The translations under genes were made by a program, and so were the position numbers. Below are positions 1 through 6,555 of a stretch of 8,794 nucleotides of DNA, piece after piece. The DNA lies in NCBI GenBank assembly GCA_903854075.1, contig CAINVI010000070.1, positions 1 through 8,794 of the forward strand, written 5' to 3'. The notes under the pieces were generated by a model. It saw nothing but the letters and a program-made list of their open reading frames with translations. It made no database searches and was not told the origin of the DNA. Within the stretch, counting starts at the first letter, position 1, and every line of letters begins with the position of its first letter. This DNA is from Candidatus Pollutiaquabacter sp. GTDB lineage: Bacteria; Bacteroidota; Bacteroidia; AKYH767-A; 2013-40CM-41-45.

Positions 1-258
1 ATAGACAAATCGGTGAATTTTATTAAAAGCCTGGAGCTGCAATTGAATTGCCACCTCATGAACCGAATGCTGTTCGCCTACAAAAAAGACGATCAGGTAT
101 TGGTGGCTAATAAAGAAGAGTTCGAGCGGTTATCGGAAAACGGCTTCATAACCGATGATACTATCGTTTTTGATAACCTCGTTGATTCGATACACGCACT
201 TAATCACCGCTGGGAAATACCGTTCGAACGCAGTTGGCACAAAGTGCTGGTAGGATAA
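1..258 (+). CDS. 3' end of a small Bacteroidota protein (family usually labelled 'ABC transporter ATPase'), truncated by the window edge
   Basis: The reading frame is open from base 1, so the gene begins before the window; the in-frame GTG at 13 is probably internal. Eighty-five residues are visible, ending in tandem stops TAA-TAG. The fragment starts IDKSVNFIKSLE and contains ITDDTIVFDNLV and a C-terminal RWEIPFERSWHK block. From memory this resembles the second half of a roughly 155-residue Bacteroidota family in which an 'SIDxSV' segment is followed by a 'T.VF.NLV' and a terminal W.P...SWH block. Databases often call the family 'ABC transporter ATPase', but no Walker A, Walker B or ABC signature is visible here, so the label should not be read as function. 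In related genomes I recall this gene lying close to the Fe-S genes seen later in this window. It converges on the next gene across 22 bp. The coding call is firm; the family is likely; the function is unknown. Confidence 0.75.
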   Translation: MDKSVNFIKSLELQLNCHLMNRMLFAYKKDDQVLVANKEEFERLSENGFITDDTIVFDNLVDSIHALNHRWEIPFERSWHKVLVG

Positions 259-280
259 TAGTATCCGCTTTGTCGCTCTC

Positions 281-1081
281 TTATTTCGATGAATCGACCT
301 TTTTGACGACAGTCTCTTTTACCACGGTTCCGGACTTGTAGAAGATCTTTTTAGTCAGCTCACCGCCGACGTACTCGCGCCATTCACCTTCTTCCACATC
401 GTTCATAAAGTTCCCTTCCTGCTTGACCAATCCTTTGTCATCGTAGGCTTTTGCCGGACCGTCCAGCAATCCTTTTTTATAGGTGTATTCAAGGGACGGG
501 ATTCCACTCTGCATATACCATTTGGTCAAACCTTCCCGATTTCCGTTGGCATAAAAGCTTTCCTCTTGAATTTTTCCATCGTCATAATAGGATTTTCGCT
601 CACCCTCAAGAACTCCTTTGTTGAAATTCTCTACCACCTTCAGGCGGGCTCCCTGACTGTAGGTCAATCGTTTTCCGTGTAACGTGTCGTTTCGGTAGGT
701 CTCGTCCAAACTCACCATTCCGGCTGTGGTAAACGTGGTAAATGCTCCGTTCTTTTTTCCTAAATGGTACTCTTCCACTTTATTCAGCATATTATTGTTA
801 CCGCTGTACTCGCGCCAAACACCTTCTTTCAATCCGTTGACTTTAGCACCTTGCACTTTTAACGCGCCAGCACTGTTGACTACCACCATGTATTCGCGTC
901 CGGCAATCTCCGGATCTTTGGTAATGATAGTATCAGCCGTAGCTATCGGCTTGATCTGCGGCTTGGGATTCACCGAAACGGCCGGTGCCGGTTTTGTTCC
1001 GCTGACAGGCGCCTGCTTCGGCTGTTGTGCCGTGGTTAATAGCGGCAAAGAAAAGAGGAGAAGTAGGGTAAAATTTTTCAT
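281..1081 (-). CDS. Secreted MORN/YwqK-type repeat protein
   Basis: This is a 266-residue protein read from the ATG at 1081. The frame extends upstream to a TTG at 1120, but the ATG start places a textbook signal peptide (MKNFTLLLLFSLPLLTTA, likely cut before QQPK) at the N-terminus, so ATG is preferred. A Pro/Ala/Gln-rich linker (about 19-50) follows. From about 83 to 251 there are seven degenerate repeats of the form G-x-x-x-G-x-x-x-x-Y, for example GLKEGVWREY, GKKNGAFTTF, GVLEGERKSYY, GNREGLTKWY, GLLDGPAKAY and DVEEGEWREY. This is the MORN-variant pattern annotated in Bacteroidota as 'YwqK family antitoxin'. No toxin gene is adjacent and the protein is exported, so an antitoxin role is not supported. 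It is probably a periplasmic or surface beta-repeat protein of unknown partner. Its 5' end faces the GNAT gene across 74 bp. Confidence 0.85.
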   Translation of the reverse strand: MKNFTLLLLFSLPLLTTAQQPKQAPVSGTKPAPAVSVNPKPQIKPIATADTIITKDPEIAGREYMVVVNSAGALKVQGAKVNGLKEGVWREYSGNNNMLNKVEEYHLGKKNGAFTTFTTAGMVSLDETYRNDTLHGKRLTYSQGARLKVVENFNKGVLEGERKSYYDDGKIQEESFYANGNREGLTKWYMQSGIPSLEYTYKKGLLDGPAKAYDDKGLVKQEGNFMNDVEEGEWREYVGGELTKKIFYKSGTVVKETVVKKVDSSK

Positions 1082-1095
1082 AGGATTAACGGATA

Positions 1096-1126
1096 TTTGT
1101 ATCTGTAAAAATAAGCGCAATTTTTG
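1096..1126 (+). promoter_or_regulatory. Candidate Bacteroidota-type promoter for the GNAT gene
   Basis: A TTTG at 1096-1099 is followed after 19 bp by AATTTTTG at 1119-1126. The known Bacteroidota vegetative consensus is TTTG (-33), a 19-21 bp spacer and TAnnTTTG (-7), so the match is perfect in the -33 box and spacing and one base off in the -7 box. The GNAT ATG lies 30 bp downstream. The stretch is A/T-rich, so a chance match is possible. Confidence 0.3.
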
Positions 1127-1155
1127 ATTTCAACCGTTAACTGATTCTTAAATTC

Positions 1156-1671
1156 ATGAACTTTTCACTTCGAATAGCCACCGCCGCTGATGCGGAACAA
1201 GTTACCGAACTGGGTAGGGAGACGTTTTACGAGACGTGGAAAGACGGTTATACCGAGCAGGACATGGATGCCTATCTCAGCGAAGCATTCCGAATAGAGC
1301 TGATCCGCGCCGAATTGAACGATACCTCGATAAAAGTAGTGCTGGCAGAAGTTGACGGGCGATTGGCTGGATATGGCAAGCTGGTCGAAAACCGGTTTCA
1401 TGCTTCAATGGGAACACAGCCGTTCGTGGAGCTGGAGCGGCTCTATCTCTTTCGGGAATTCCATGCTACCGGATTGGCGTACCGGCTGATGGATGACGTG
1501 TTGGATCTAGCGCGTAGCGCCGGATGGGAATGGATCGTACTCGGCGTAGATGTGAATAATCATCGCGCCATTCGCTTTTATACAAAATACGGTTTCGAGA
1601 CGTTCGACAAAAAGATCTTTCGGGTAGGAACTATCGAAGATACGGACCAGCTCATGAAACGCCGGCTCTGA
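1156..1671 (+). CDS. GNAT-family N-acetyltransferase
   Basis: This 171-residue protein has the usual length and layout of a single-domain GNAT enzyme, which moves an acetyl group from acetyl-CoA to an amine. Residues 4-15 (SLRIATAADAEQ) are the typical first strand and loop. Residues 62-76 carry the VLAEVDGRLAGYG beta hairpin. The pyrophosphate-binding loop of motif A is at about 100-110 (REFHATGLAYR, a variant of Q/R-x-x-G-x-G/A), preceded by the strand VELERLYL. Motif B is at 134-148 (NNHRAIRFYTKYGF). The arrangement most resembles the PaiA-like polyamine/small-amine group, but the substrate cannot be assigned from sequence. No Shine-Dalgarno is evident before the ATG. The gene is divergent from the MORN-repeat gene and convergent with lptD, leaving only 3 bp (1672-1674) between stop codons and no room for a dedicated terminator. 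Confidence 0.92.
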   Translation: MNFSLRIATAADAEQVTELGRETFYETWKDGYTEQDMDAYLSEAFRIELIRAELNDTSIKVVLAEVDGRLAGYGKLVENRFHASMGTQPFVELERLYLFREFHATGLAYRLMDDVLDLARSAGWEWIVLGVDVNNHRAIRFYTKYGFETFDKKIFRVGTIEDTDQLMKRRL

Positions 1672-1674
1672 GTA

Positions 1675-4242
1675 TCAATCCCAGAAGTCTTTTCGTTTAA
1701 CCAGCTTGAGGTCTTGCAGCATCGACGACTTTACATTGATCTGAAAGTTATAGCTCTCTTGTCCGCCGAAAGGCACCCAGTTCAAACGCATCTCCCAGCA
1801 ATGCAAATCGCGGAAAATGCTGGTCGAGAAGGTGGTGAATTTTCCGGCTTCTAGATCAAACCAGGAGTTGAAGCCGATTTTCCATTTCGGTGTCAGCGAA
1901 AGATCGCCGTTGAAGGTGGCCGATTGTGTCAGCGTGGCATCAAGATTACCTCGCTTGGAATAGCTCAGGTTATACCCGACATACAGGTTAAACGGAATGT
2001 CAAAATTCAGGTAATTATCCGGATTGCCAATAAGGTCATTCAACTCCCGTGGGGAGTATTTCGTTTGCTGTGACTTGGATTTTCCTGCCAACGAGAAGTT
2101 GAGAGCGGCATTAGCAGATGTCAGGCTGAATAATTTCCCGGTCTCGTCAATCAGGTAACGGTTGTAATATTTATTGTTTTCGTCGTAGGCGTAAGGATTA
2201 AGACTACCGCCGAACGTGAATATCATTTTATTGGCGAATGTGGTTCGTCCGCTGAAACTCACCGGTGACCACTTCATGGAGTCGGCAATGATATTGTAAG
2301 AGGCACCGAAGCGAAGACTCTCCAGCAACTTTACTTTCTTGAGTGTTGTTCCGCTGTCGGTTTCTGTTCGCACTTTCATTTCAAGGTTGTTGTCGAGCGA
2401 TAAACTCAAGGCACCAAATTTGCCACCTGACGGTCCGCCGTAAATGTTATTTTGAAAAATAGAATATGTCGCGGTTTTTCCTGTCGTGTCGATCTGGGTC
2501 GTTTTGAAATAACCATATTTTTCCTGACTGAAGTCGGGCCGGAAATTAAAAGATGCGGAAGGTGTCATCACGTGCCGGATCGCTGCCACGGGCCCGCGCT
2601 TGTACTGAAACATTCCGTAAATCCTTGTCAACATACCCACAGAAACTGAATAGTCGCGGGCCGCTTTGAAGCCATTCACCTGTAAGGTGTCTACTTTTCC
2701 AAGATCAGCATTCCATTCGTAGTCGGTAGTTCGGAAATACCATCTTTCGTTATAATTAATGGCAGGAGAGAGAGTGATGTATTTCAACAGAGAAAAGGAT
2801 GTCGTGACCGGAAGATTGTGCTGGATGCCATTCTGGAATTCCTGCAAGGAGCTTTCGCGGAACAACAACGAGTCTTTTGTTTCCAGCGAATTGGTAGCCC
2901 GCATCGTGTAGTTACTGCCGATCTTTTCATACCAGCGTACACTGCCCGTCTGTACTTTACGTTTGAATGGGTTAAATCGAGAAACCCCGAAACTCACATC
3001 TGGAAGCGTGATCCGGATATCGTTCGTAATGGTGTTTTGCCAGTGGTTCATTGCAACTGTCAGGTTGAATGGCTTGTCCGGAAACAACCTGGTCCAGGTA
3101 ACAGAGGACTGAAATGTATTGCTGAGGAAGTTGTTTTGGGAAGCAATCGTATTCTGATAATACTGCGAAGTACCGGCATTCACGTTGGCACTGAACGTAC
3201 TATATGGATTGGCTTTAGGGTCCTGAATGTGTGACCAATTGATAAAGAAGTCCTTGCGGGATGAAAAATCCGGTAATCCCTTTTCTCCAAGAGCCGTGTA
3301 GGCATAACTCGTTCTAAAATTACCGTTGTAGCGATACCTTTTCCGGTAACTGGACGTTGCGTCCAGCGTGTAACTTCCTTTGGTATACAGATCGGTGGTG
3401 AGCGCCAGATTGAAATAGTCGCTGAAGCCGAAATAATACCCCAGTCGCTGAAAATAAAATCCACGTTGTGCCGACTCACCAAAACCGGGGAAGATGACGC
3501 CGGAACTGCGGCCCGTCTTATTCGGGAAAAAACCAAACGGAATGGCCAGCGGTGTCGGTATATTTTCAATAGACAAATAAGCCGGACCGGTCACGATACG
3601 ATCGTTCTTTATAACCTTCAATTTATTGGACGTAATGGAAAAGTGGGGTGTGTCCAGGTTGCAGGTGGTATAGATACCGTTCTTTATAAAGAAATTGCTT
3701 TCGGCGTCTTTCTTTACCGTTTCACCATGTATGTATCCTTCACCTTCCGAGGTAATGACCTGGTTGATCTTTCCTTTCTTCGTATCGAAATTATACCGCA
3801 TGGAAGTAGCTCTGAATTGCTGGTCTCCTTGCGAAAATTCCGGTAGGCCACGAACTTTCCCGGAAGTGTCCTGTAATCCAGAAGCCGTTACCTCTTTACT
3901 GTTCATGTCGATACGGATGTAGTCGGCCCGCAACGTCAGGTCTTCGTATTCCACCGTCGCTGCTCCATAGAGGTAAACGATCTGACTATCGGCCACTACG
4001 CTGATCGTGTCTCTGGCGTGATACTTGATACGGGAAGGAAGCAACTGTACCTCTTTTTCCGGGCGGTTCAGCGTATCGGAAAGGGGTAATTGCAGCGTAT
4101 CATTGCTAACTGACACATTTACAGTGTCTTCTGAAGGATAAAAAAGGGCAGCCGGAAGCGGTGCGCCAACAACAATTTGTTGATAAAGAGCGACAGCCAA
4201 AAACAGGCAAATGGCGTTTATTTTGGGAAATTGCAGCTGCAA
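1675..4242 (-). CDS. lptD: LptD, outer-membrane LPS assembly barrel
   Basis: LptD forms the outer-membrane channel that, with the lipoprotein LptE, inserts lipopolysaccharide into the outer leaflet. The 855 residues begin at a TTG (4242); no ATG occurs near the N-terminus, and an in-frame TGA at 4273-4275 limits extension. A signal peptide spans about 7-27 (KINAICLFLAVALYQQIVVGA). The periplasmic OstA/jellyroll domain runs from about 72 to 225. It contains IKNGIYTTCNLDTPHF (187-201), followed by a GPAYLSI segment and a PFGFFPNKTGRSSG segment, the counterpart of the E. coli SFTSC...RRSGFLIP stretch. The rest is an aromatic-rich beta-barrel of alternating strands. The mature protein has only two cysteines, C194 and C815 (LHCWEMRLNW). 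It ends in DFWD rather than a terminal aromatic residue. Length fits Bacteroidota LptD. It is divergent from the amidase gene. The family is secure; the exact start is less so. Confidence 0.92.
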   Translation of the reverse strand: MQLQFPKINAICLFLAVALYQQIVVGAPLPAALFYPSEDTVNVSVSNDTLQLPLSDTLNRPEKEVQLLPSRIKYHARDTISVVADSQIVYLYGAATVEYEDLTLRADYIRIDMNSKEVTASGLQDTSGKVRGLPEFSQGDQQFRATSMRYNFDTKKGKINQVITSEGEGYIHGETVKKDAESNFFIKNGIYTTCNLDTPHFSITSNKLKVIKNDRIVTGPAYLSIENIPTPLAIPFGFFPNKTGRSSGVIFPGFGESAQRGFYFQRLGYYFGFSDYFNLALTTDLYTKGSYTLDATSSYRKRYRYNGNFRTSYAYTALGEKGLPDFSSRKDFFINWSHIQDPKANPYSTFSANVNAGTSQYYQNTIASQNNFLSNTFQSSVTWTRLFPDKPFNLTVAMNHWQNTITNDIRITLPDVSFGVSRFNPFKRKVQTGSVRWYEKIGSNYTMRATNSLETKDSLLFRESSLQEFQNGIQHNLPVTTSFSLLKYITLSPAINYNERWYFRTTDYEWNADLGKVDTLQVNGFKAARDYSVSVGMLTRIYGMFQYKRGPVAAIRHVMTPSASFNFRPDFSQEKYGYFKTTQIDTTGKTATYSIFQNNIYGGPSGGKFGALSLSLDNNLEMKVRTETDSGTTLKKVKLLESLRFGASYNIIADSMKWSPVSFSGRTTFANKMIFTFGGSLNPYAYDENNKYYNRYLIDETGKLFSLTSANAALNFSLAGKSKSQQTKYSPRELNDLIGNPDNYLNFDIPFNLYVGYNLSYSKRGNLDATLTQSATFNGDLSLTPKWKIGFNSWFDLEAGKFTTFSTSIFRDLHCWEMRLNWVPFGGQESYNFQINVKSSMLQDLKLVKRKDFWD
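4231..4242. repeat. Perfect 12-bp palindrome TTGCAGCTGCAA at the lptD start codon
   Basis: TTGCAGCTGCAA equals its own reverse complement and coincides exactly with the first four codons of lptD (TTG CAG CTG CAA on the minus strand). It lies 27 bp before the amidase GTG. Its first 10 bases recur at 5553-5562. It could be an operator, or a coding coincidence. Confidence 0.4.
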
Positions 4243-4269
4243 ATCCGGGATTTTTTTCTCCAGGTTGAA

Positions 4270-5514
4270 GTGTCAAAGCTAATCAAAAATAATCGACCCT
4301 CGGGATGGTTCCGATCGCTACTGTTAGCAGTACTGGCGGTGGCTGTCTTTTCATCGTACCGAATTGTTCCTCAGCGTCGTGCGGTGATAAAAACCGTAGT
4401 TATCGATGCCGGACACGGTGGCCATGACTCCGGTTGCCTGGGCGTCAACAAGGTCAAGGAAAAGGATGTTGCCTTAGGTATCGCCCTGAAGTTGGGTAAC
4501 TTGCTGGAGGAGAATTTTCCGGACATCAAGGTTATCTATACGCGCAAAACGGATGTTTTTCTGGAGCTGCACGAGCGGGCACAGATTGCCAATAACGCAA
4601 AAGCGGATCTCTTTATTTGCGTCCATTGTAATTCTGCCTGTTTCTACGACAAAAAGAAACGTAAGGAAATTTGTAACGGGGAGACCAAAGGGCCGGAAAC
4701 CTGGATCATGGGCTTGAACCGCTCGGAAGCCAATTTGGAAGTGGCTAAACGGGAAAACAGCGTTATGTTACTGGAGAAAGATTATGTCCGTCAGTACGAT
4801 GGTTTTGATCCGAACAGTCCGGAAGCCGACATTATTTTCTCCTTGTATCAAAATACTTTCATGGAGCAGAGCCTGAAAATGGCCTCTCTCATCCAAAAGG
4901 AATTGACCGCCAAAGGTCGTACGAACCGCGGCGTAAAGCAGGCCGGTTTTTGGGTACTGTATAAAACCACGATGCCTAGTGTATTGATTGAAACCGGTTT
5001 CTTGTCCAATCCGGGCGAGGAACAGTTTTTAGGGTCCGGAAAAGGTCAGCAGGAAGTTGCTTCAGGAATTTATAAAGCCTTTAAAAAATACCGCTCCGGT
5101 ATGGAATCCGTTGATGGTCTTTCGGAAGCGGATAAAGAACCGGTTGCCGGAGCAGAGAAGGAGCCTGTTGCTGAAGAAAAGCAGGAGGAAATTGCTCCTG
5201 GAAACAGTCCGGCGACCACCACGGAATCCACAGCCGGTGTCTGGCTGAGCGTACAATTTCTCTCATCAGGAACGTCGTTAAAAGAGGAAAGTCCTCGTTT
5301 TAAAGGATTGAAAAACGTTCGCGAGGAGCGCACGCAATCGGGCGGGTACAAGTATTTCTATGGCCATTATTCCACCTTCGAGGATGCTATAGCGGGTCAG
5401 ACCAAGTTGCGGGAAAATGGATTTAAGGATGCGTTTGTCATCGCCTTTAAAGACGGCAAGCACATCACCGTGCCGGAAGCACGTACTCTCATGGGAAAAG
5501 ACAATTCTAAATAA
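4270..5514 (+). CDS. N-acetylmuramoyl-L-alanine amidase (Amidase_3) with C-terminal SPOR-like domain
   Basis: This enzyme hydrolyses the bond between N-acetylmuramic acid and L-alanine in peptidoglycan, acting in the periplasm in cell separation and wall turnover. Read from the GTG at 4270 it has 414 residues. The frame extends to TTG codons at 4231 and 4177, but these would overlap the lptD signal peptide; the GTG gives a compact basic N-terminus (KLIKNNRPSGWFR) and one membrane segment at about 13-31. The catalytic domain spans about 40-275. Zinc ligands are H49 (VIDAGHGG), E64 (KEKD) and H119 (CVHCNS); the catalytic Glu is E241 (VLIETGFLSN). A Glu/Lys/Pro-rich linker (about 277-323) contains two EPVA units. 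Residues 324-401 resemble a SPOR peptidoglycan-binding domain, which targets septal denuded glycan. The cysteine-bearing insert after H119 (C120, C124, C135) resembles that of other Bacteroidota amidases. It is first in the probable operon with the MCE and Fe-S genes. Confidence 0.93.
   Translation: MSKLIKNNRPSGWFRSLLLAVLAVAVFSSYRIVPQRRAVIKTVVIDAGHGGHDSGCLGVNKVKEKDVALGIALKLGNLLEENFPDIKVIYTRKTDVFLELHERAQIANNAKADLFICVHCNSACFYDKKKRKEICNGETKGPETWIMGLNRSEANLEVAKRENSVMLLEKDYVRQYDGFDPNSPEADIIFSLYQNTFMEQSLKMASLIQKELTAKGRTNRGVKQAGFWVLYKTTMPSVLIETGFLSNPGEEQFLGSGKGQQEVASGIYKAFKKYRSGMESVDGLSEADKEPVAGAEKEPVAEEKQEEIAPGNSPATTTESTAGVWLSVQFLSSGTSLKEESPRFKGLKNVREERTQSGGYKYFYGHYSTFEDAIAGQTKLRENGFKDAFVIAFKDGKHITVPEARTLMGKDNSK
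4274..4291 (-). promoter_or_regulatory. Candidate lptD promoter: two TAnnTTTG -7 boxes
   Basis: On the minus strand, TATTTTTG (4291-4284) and TAGCTTTG (4281-4274) each match the Bacteroidota -7 consensus TAnnTTTG exactly, 10 bp apart. Either would start transcription about 25-35 bases before the TTG at 4242. Neither has a TTTG box at the expected 19-21 bp upstream, so the call is tentative. Both lie inside the first codons of the divergent amidase gene. Confidence 0.3.
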
Positions 5515-5552
5515 AACGTTACTTTTAACCGAACTTCCTTTCGTTACTAGAG

Positions 5553-5562
5553 TTGCAGCTGC
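5553..5562. repeat. Second copy of the TTGCAGCTGC motif in the amidase-mlaD gap
   Basis: The same 10 bases as positions 4231-4240 occur in the 69-bp non-coding gap, 21 bp before the mlaD-like ATG. The inner 8-mer GCAGCTGC is palindromic; the outer AA of the first copy is GG here. This gap has no convincing promoter or terminator hairpin. A shared control site is possible but unproven. Confidence 0.3.
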
Positions 5563-5583
5563 GGAAGAGGGAAGCCTGAACTT

Positions 5584-6543
5584 ATGAAGATATCCAAAGA
5601 AGCAAAGATTGGTCTGATTATCACCTCCGGAATAGCTATCCTTTTTTGGGGGCTTAATTATCTTAAAGGGAAAGACTTCTTTACGAGCCAGAAAACCATT
5701 TTTGCTACCTACGATCGTGTCGATGGGCTGACGGCTTCCAATCCGGTGATGATTAACGGCATGAAAATCGGTTCCGTTACCAAGCTGTCTTTATTGCCTG
5801 ACAATTCAGGTCGCATTCTGGTGGCCCTTCATATCAATGGTGCTGTCCGGATTCCGCGCAATTCAACCGCAGAGATTTTCAGTACTGATCTTTTGGGTGC
5901 AAAAGGCATCCGATTTGTCTTCGGTGAAAGCACGGAGTTTCTTCAGGACGGCGATACGGTTAAATCACAAATTCAGAACAGCCTTTCGCAAGAGGTGAGT
6001 GCGCAAGTAGCACCGATACGAGCCCGCGCGGAAAGTATTTTGTCTTCCATGGATTCCGTTTTGCTGATTGTTCGGACAGTTTTCAACGAAGCCTCCAAGG
6101 AGGATTTGCGAAAATCGTTTCAAAGCATTGCCAGTTCGCTGCGCTCCATAGAAGGAATTACGAGCACTATGGATCAGGAATTGGCCCGCCAGGGAAAGCT
6201 GGGAGTGATCTTTGATAATCTGGAGTCCATCACCACCAACTTACGCAGCAACAACAAGAGCCTGTCCAATGCGATTGAGAACTTCTCCGCAATTTCGGAT
6301 ACGTTAGCCGGTGCGAACCTGGCTTCCACCATTGAAAATACCCGTAAAACACTCGAGGGCACTTCCGCGTTATTAGCAAGGGTGAATAGCGGCGAAGGAT
6401 CACTGGGTCAATTGGCTACCAACGACAGTTTATATTCCAACCTAAACAATACAGCGCGTGATCTTGATTTGCTGATCAACGATCTAAAGGCCAATCCGGG
6501 TCGTTACGTTCATATTTCTGTCTTCGGTAAAAAGAGCAAGTAA
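5584..6543 (+). CDS. MlaD/MCE-domain lipid transport protein
   Basis: MCE proteins form hexameric rings or tubes that carry phospholipids across the envelope; MlaD is the substrate-binding ring on the inner-membrane MlaFEDB transporter. This 319-residue protein has one N-terminal membrane anchor (about 8-25, after MKISKEAK). A single MCE domain follows at about 36-116: TYDRVDGLTASNPVMINGMK, then IGSV, and later NSTAEIFSTDLLGAKGI and LQDGDTV. Residues about 130-300 are a long helical, coiled-coil-prone region rich in Ser, Asn, Leu and Glu. The tail NPGRYVHISVFGKKSK is what I recall for Bacteroidota members. The length fits the single-MCE Bacteroidota type, longer than E. coli MlaD (about 183 residues) because of the helical extension. 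The MlaE permease and MlaF ATPase are not in the window and would have to be encoded elsewhere. It lies 69 bp after the amidase and 12 bp before the Fe-S gene. Confidence 0.92.
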   Translation: MKISKEAKIGLIITSGIAILFWGLNYLKGKDFFTSQKTIFATYDRVDGLTASNPVMINGMKIGSVTKLSLLPDNSGRILVALHINGAVRIPRNSTAEIFSTDLLGAKGIRFVFGESTEFLQDGDTVKSQIQNSLSQEVSAQVAPIRARAESILSSMDSVLLIVRTVFNEASKEDLRKSFQSIASSLRSIEGITSTMDQELARQGKLGVIFDNLESITTNLRSNNKSLSNAIENFSAISDTLAGANLASTIENTRKTLEGTSALLARVNSGEGSLGQLATNDSLYSNLNNTARDLDLLINDLKANPGRYVHISVFGKKSK

Positions 6544-6555
6544 ATTTAATCGGCT

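Noticed and set aside
13..258. GTG at 13 as the true start of an 81-residue protein
   Set aside because: The frame is open to base 1 and the residues before it (IDKS) fit the recalled family pattern, so the gene starts outside the window.
1082..1120. TTG at 1120 as the start of the MORN-repeat protein
   Set aside because: It would put 13 extra residues before a complete signal peptide; the ATG at 1081 is better.
726..1127. 133-codon plus-strand frame opposite the MORN gene
   Set aside because: It is antisense to a protein with a clear signal peptide and repeats; its translation shows no domain features.
2818..3846. Long plus-strand open frames (2818-3234, 3466-3846) within lptD
   Set aside because: They lie wholly opposite lptD, whose barrel sequence and conserved motifs are clear; their translations look like no known family.
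4243..4263. CTG at 4263 as an earlier lptD start
   Set aside because: CTG starts are rare, and the added residues (EKKIPD) bring no family feature; TTG at 4242 is favoured, though not proven.
4177..4269. TTG at 4177 or 4231 as the amidase start
   Set aside because: Both would overlap the divergent lptD signal-peptide coding region and add a non-typical N-terminus before the membrane anchor.
5515..5583. Terminator or small RNA between the amidase and mlaD-like genes
   Set aside because: Only a 4-bp stem (GTTA/TAAC) is visible and no T-run follows it, which is insufficient.
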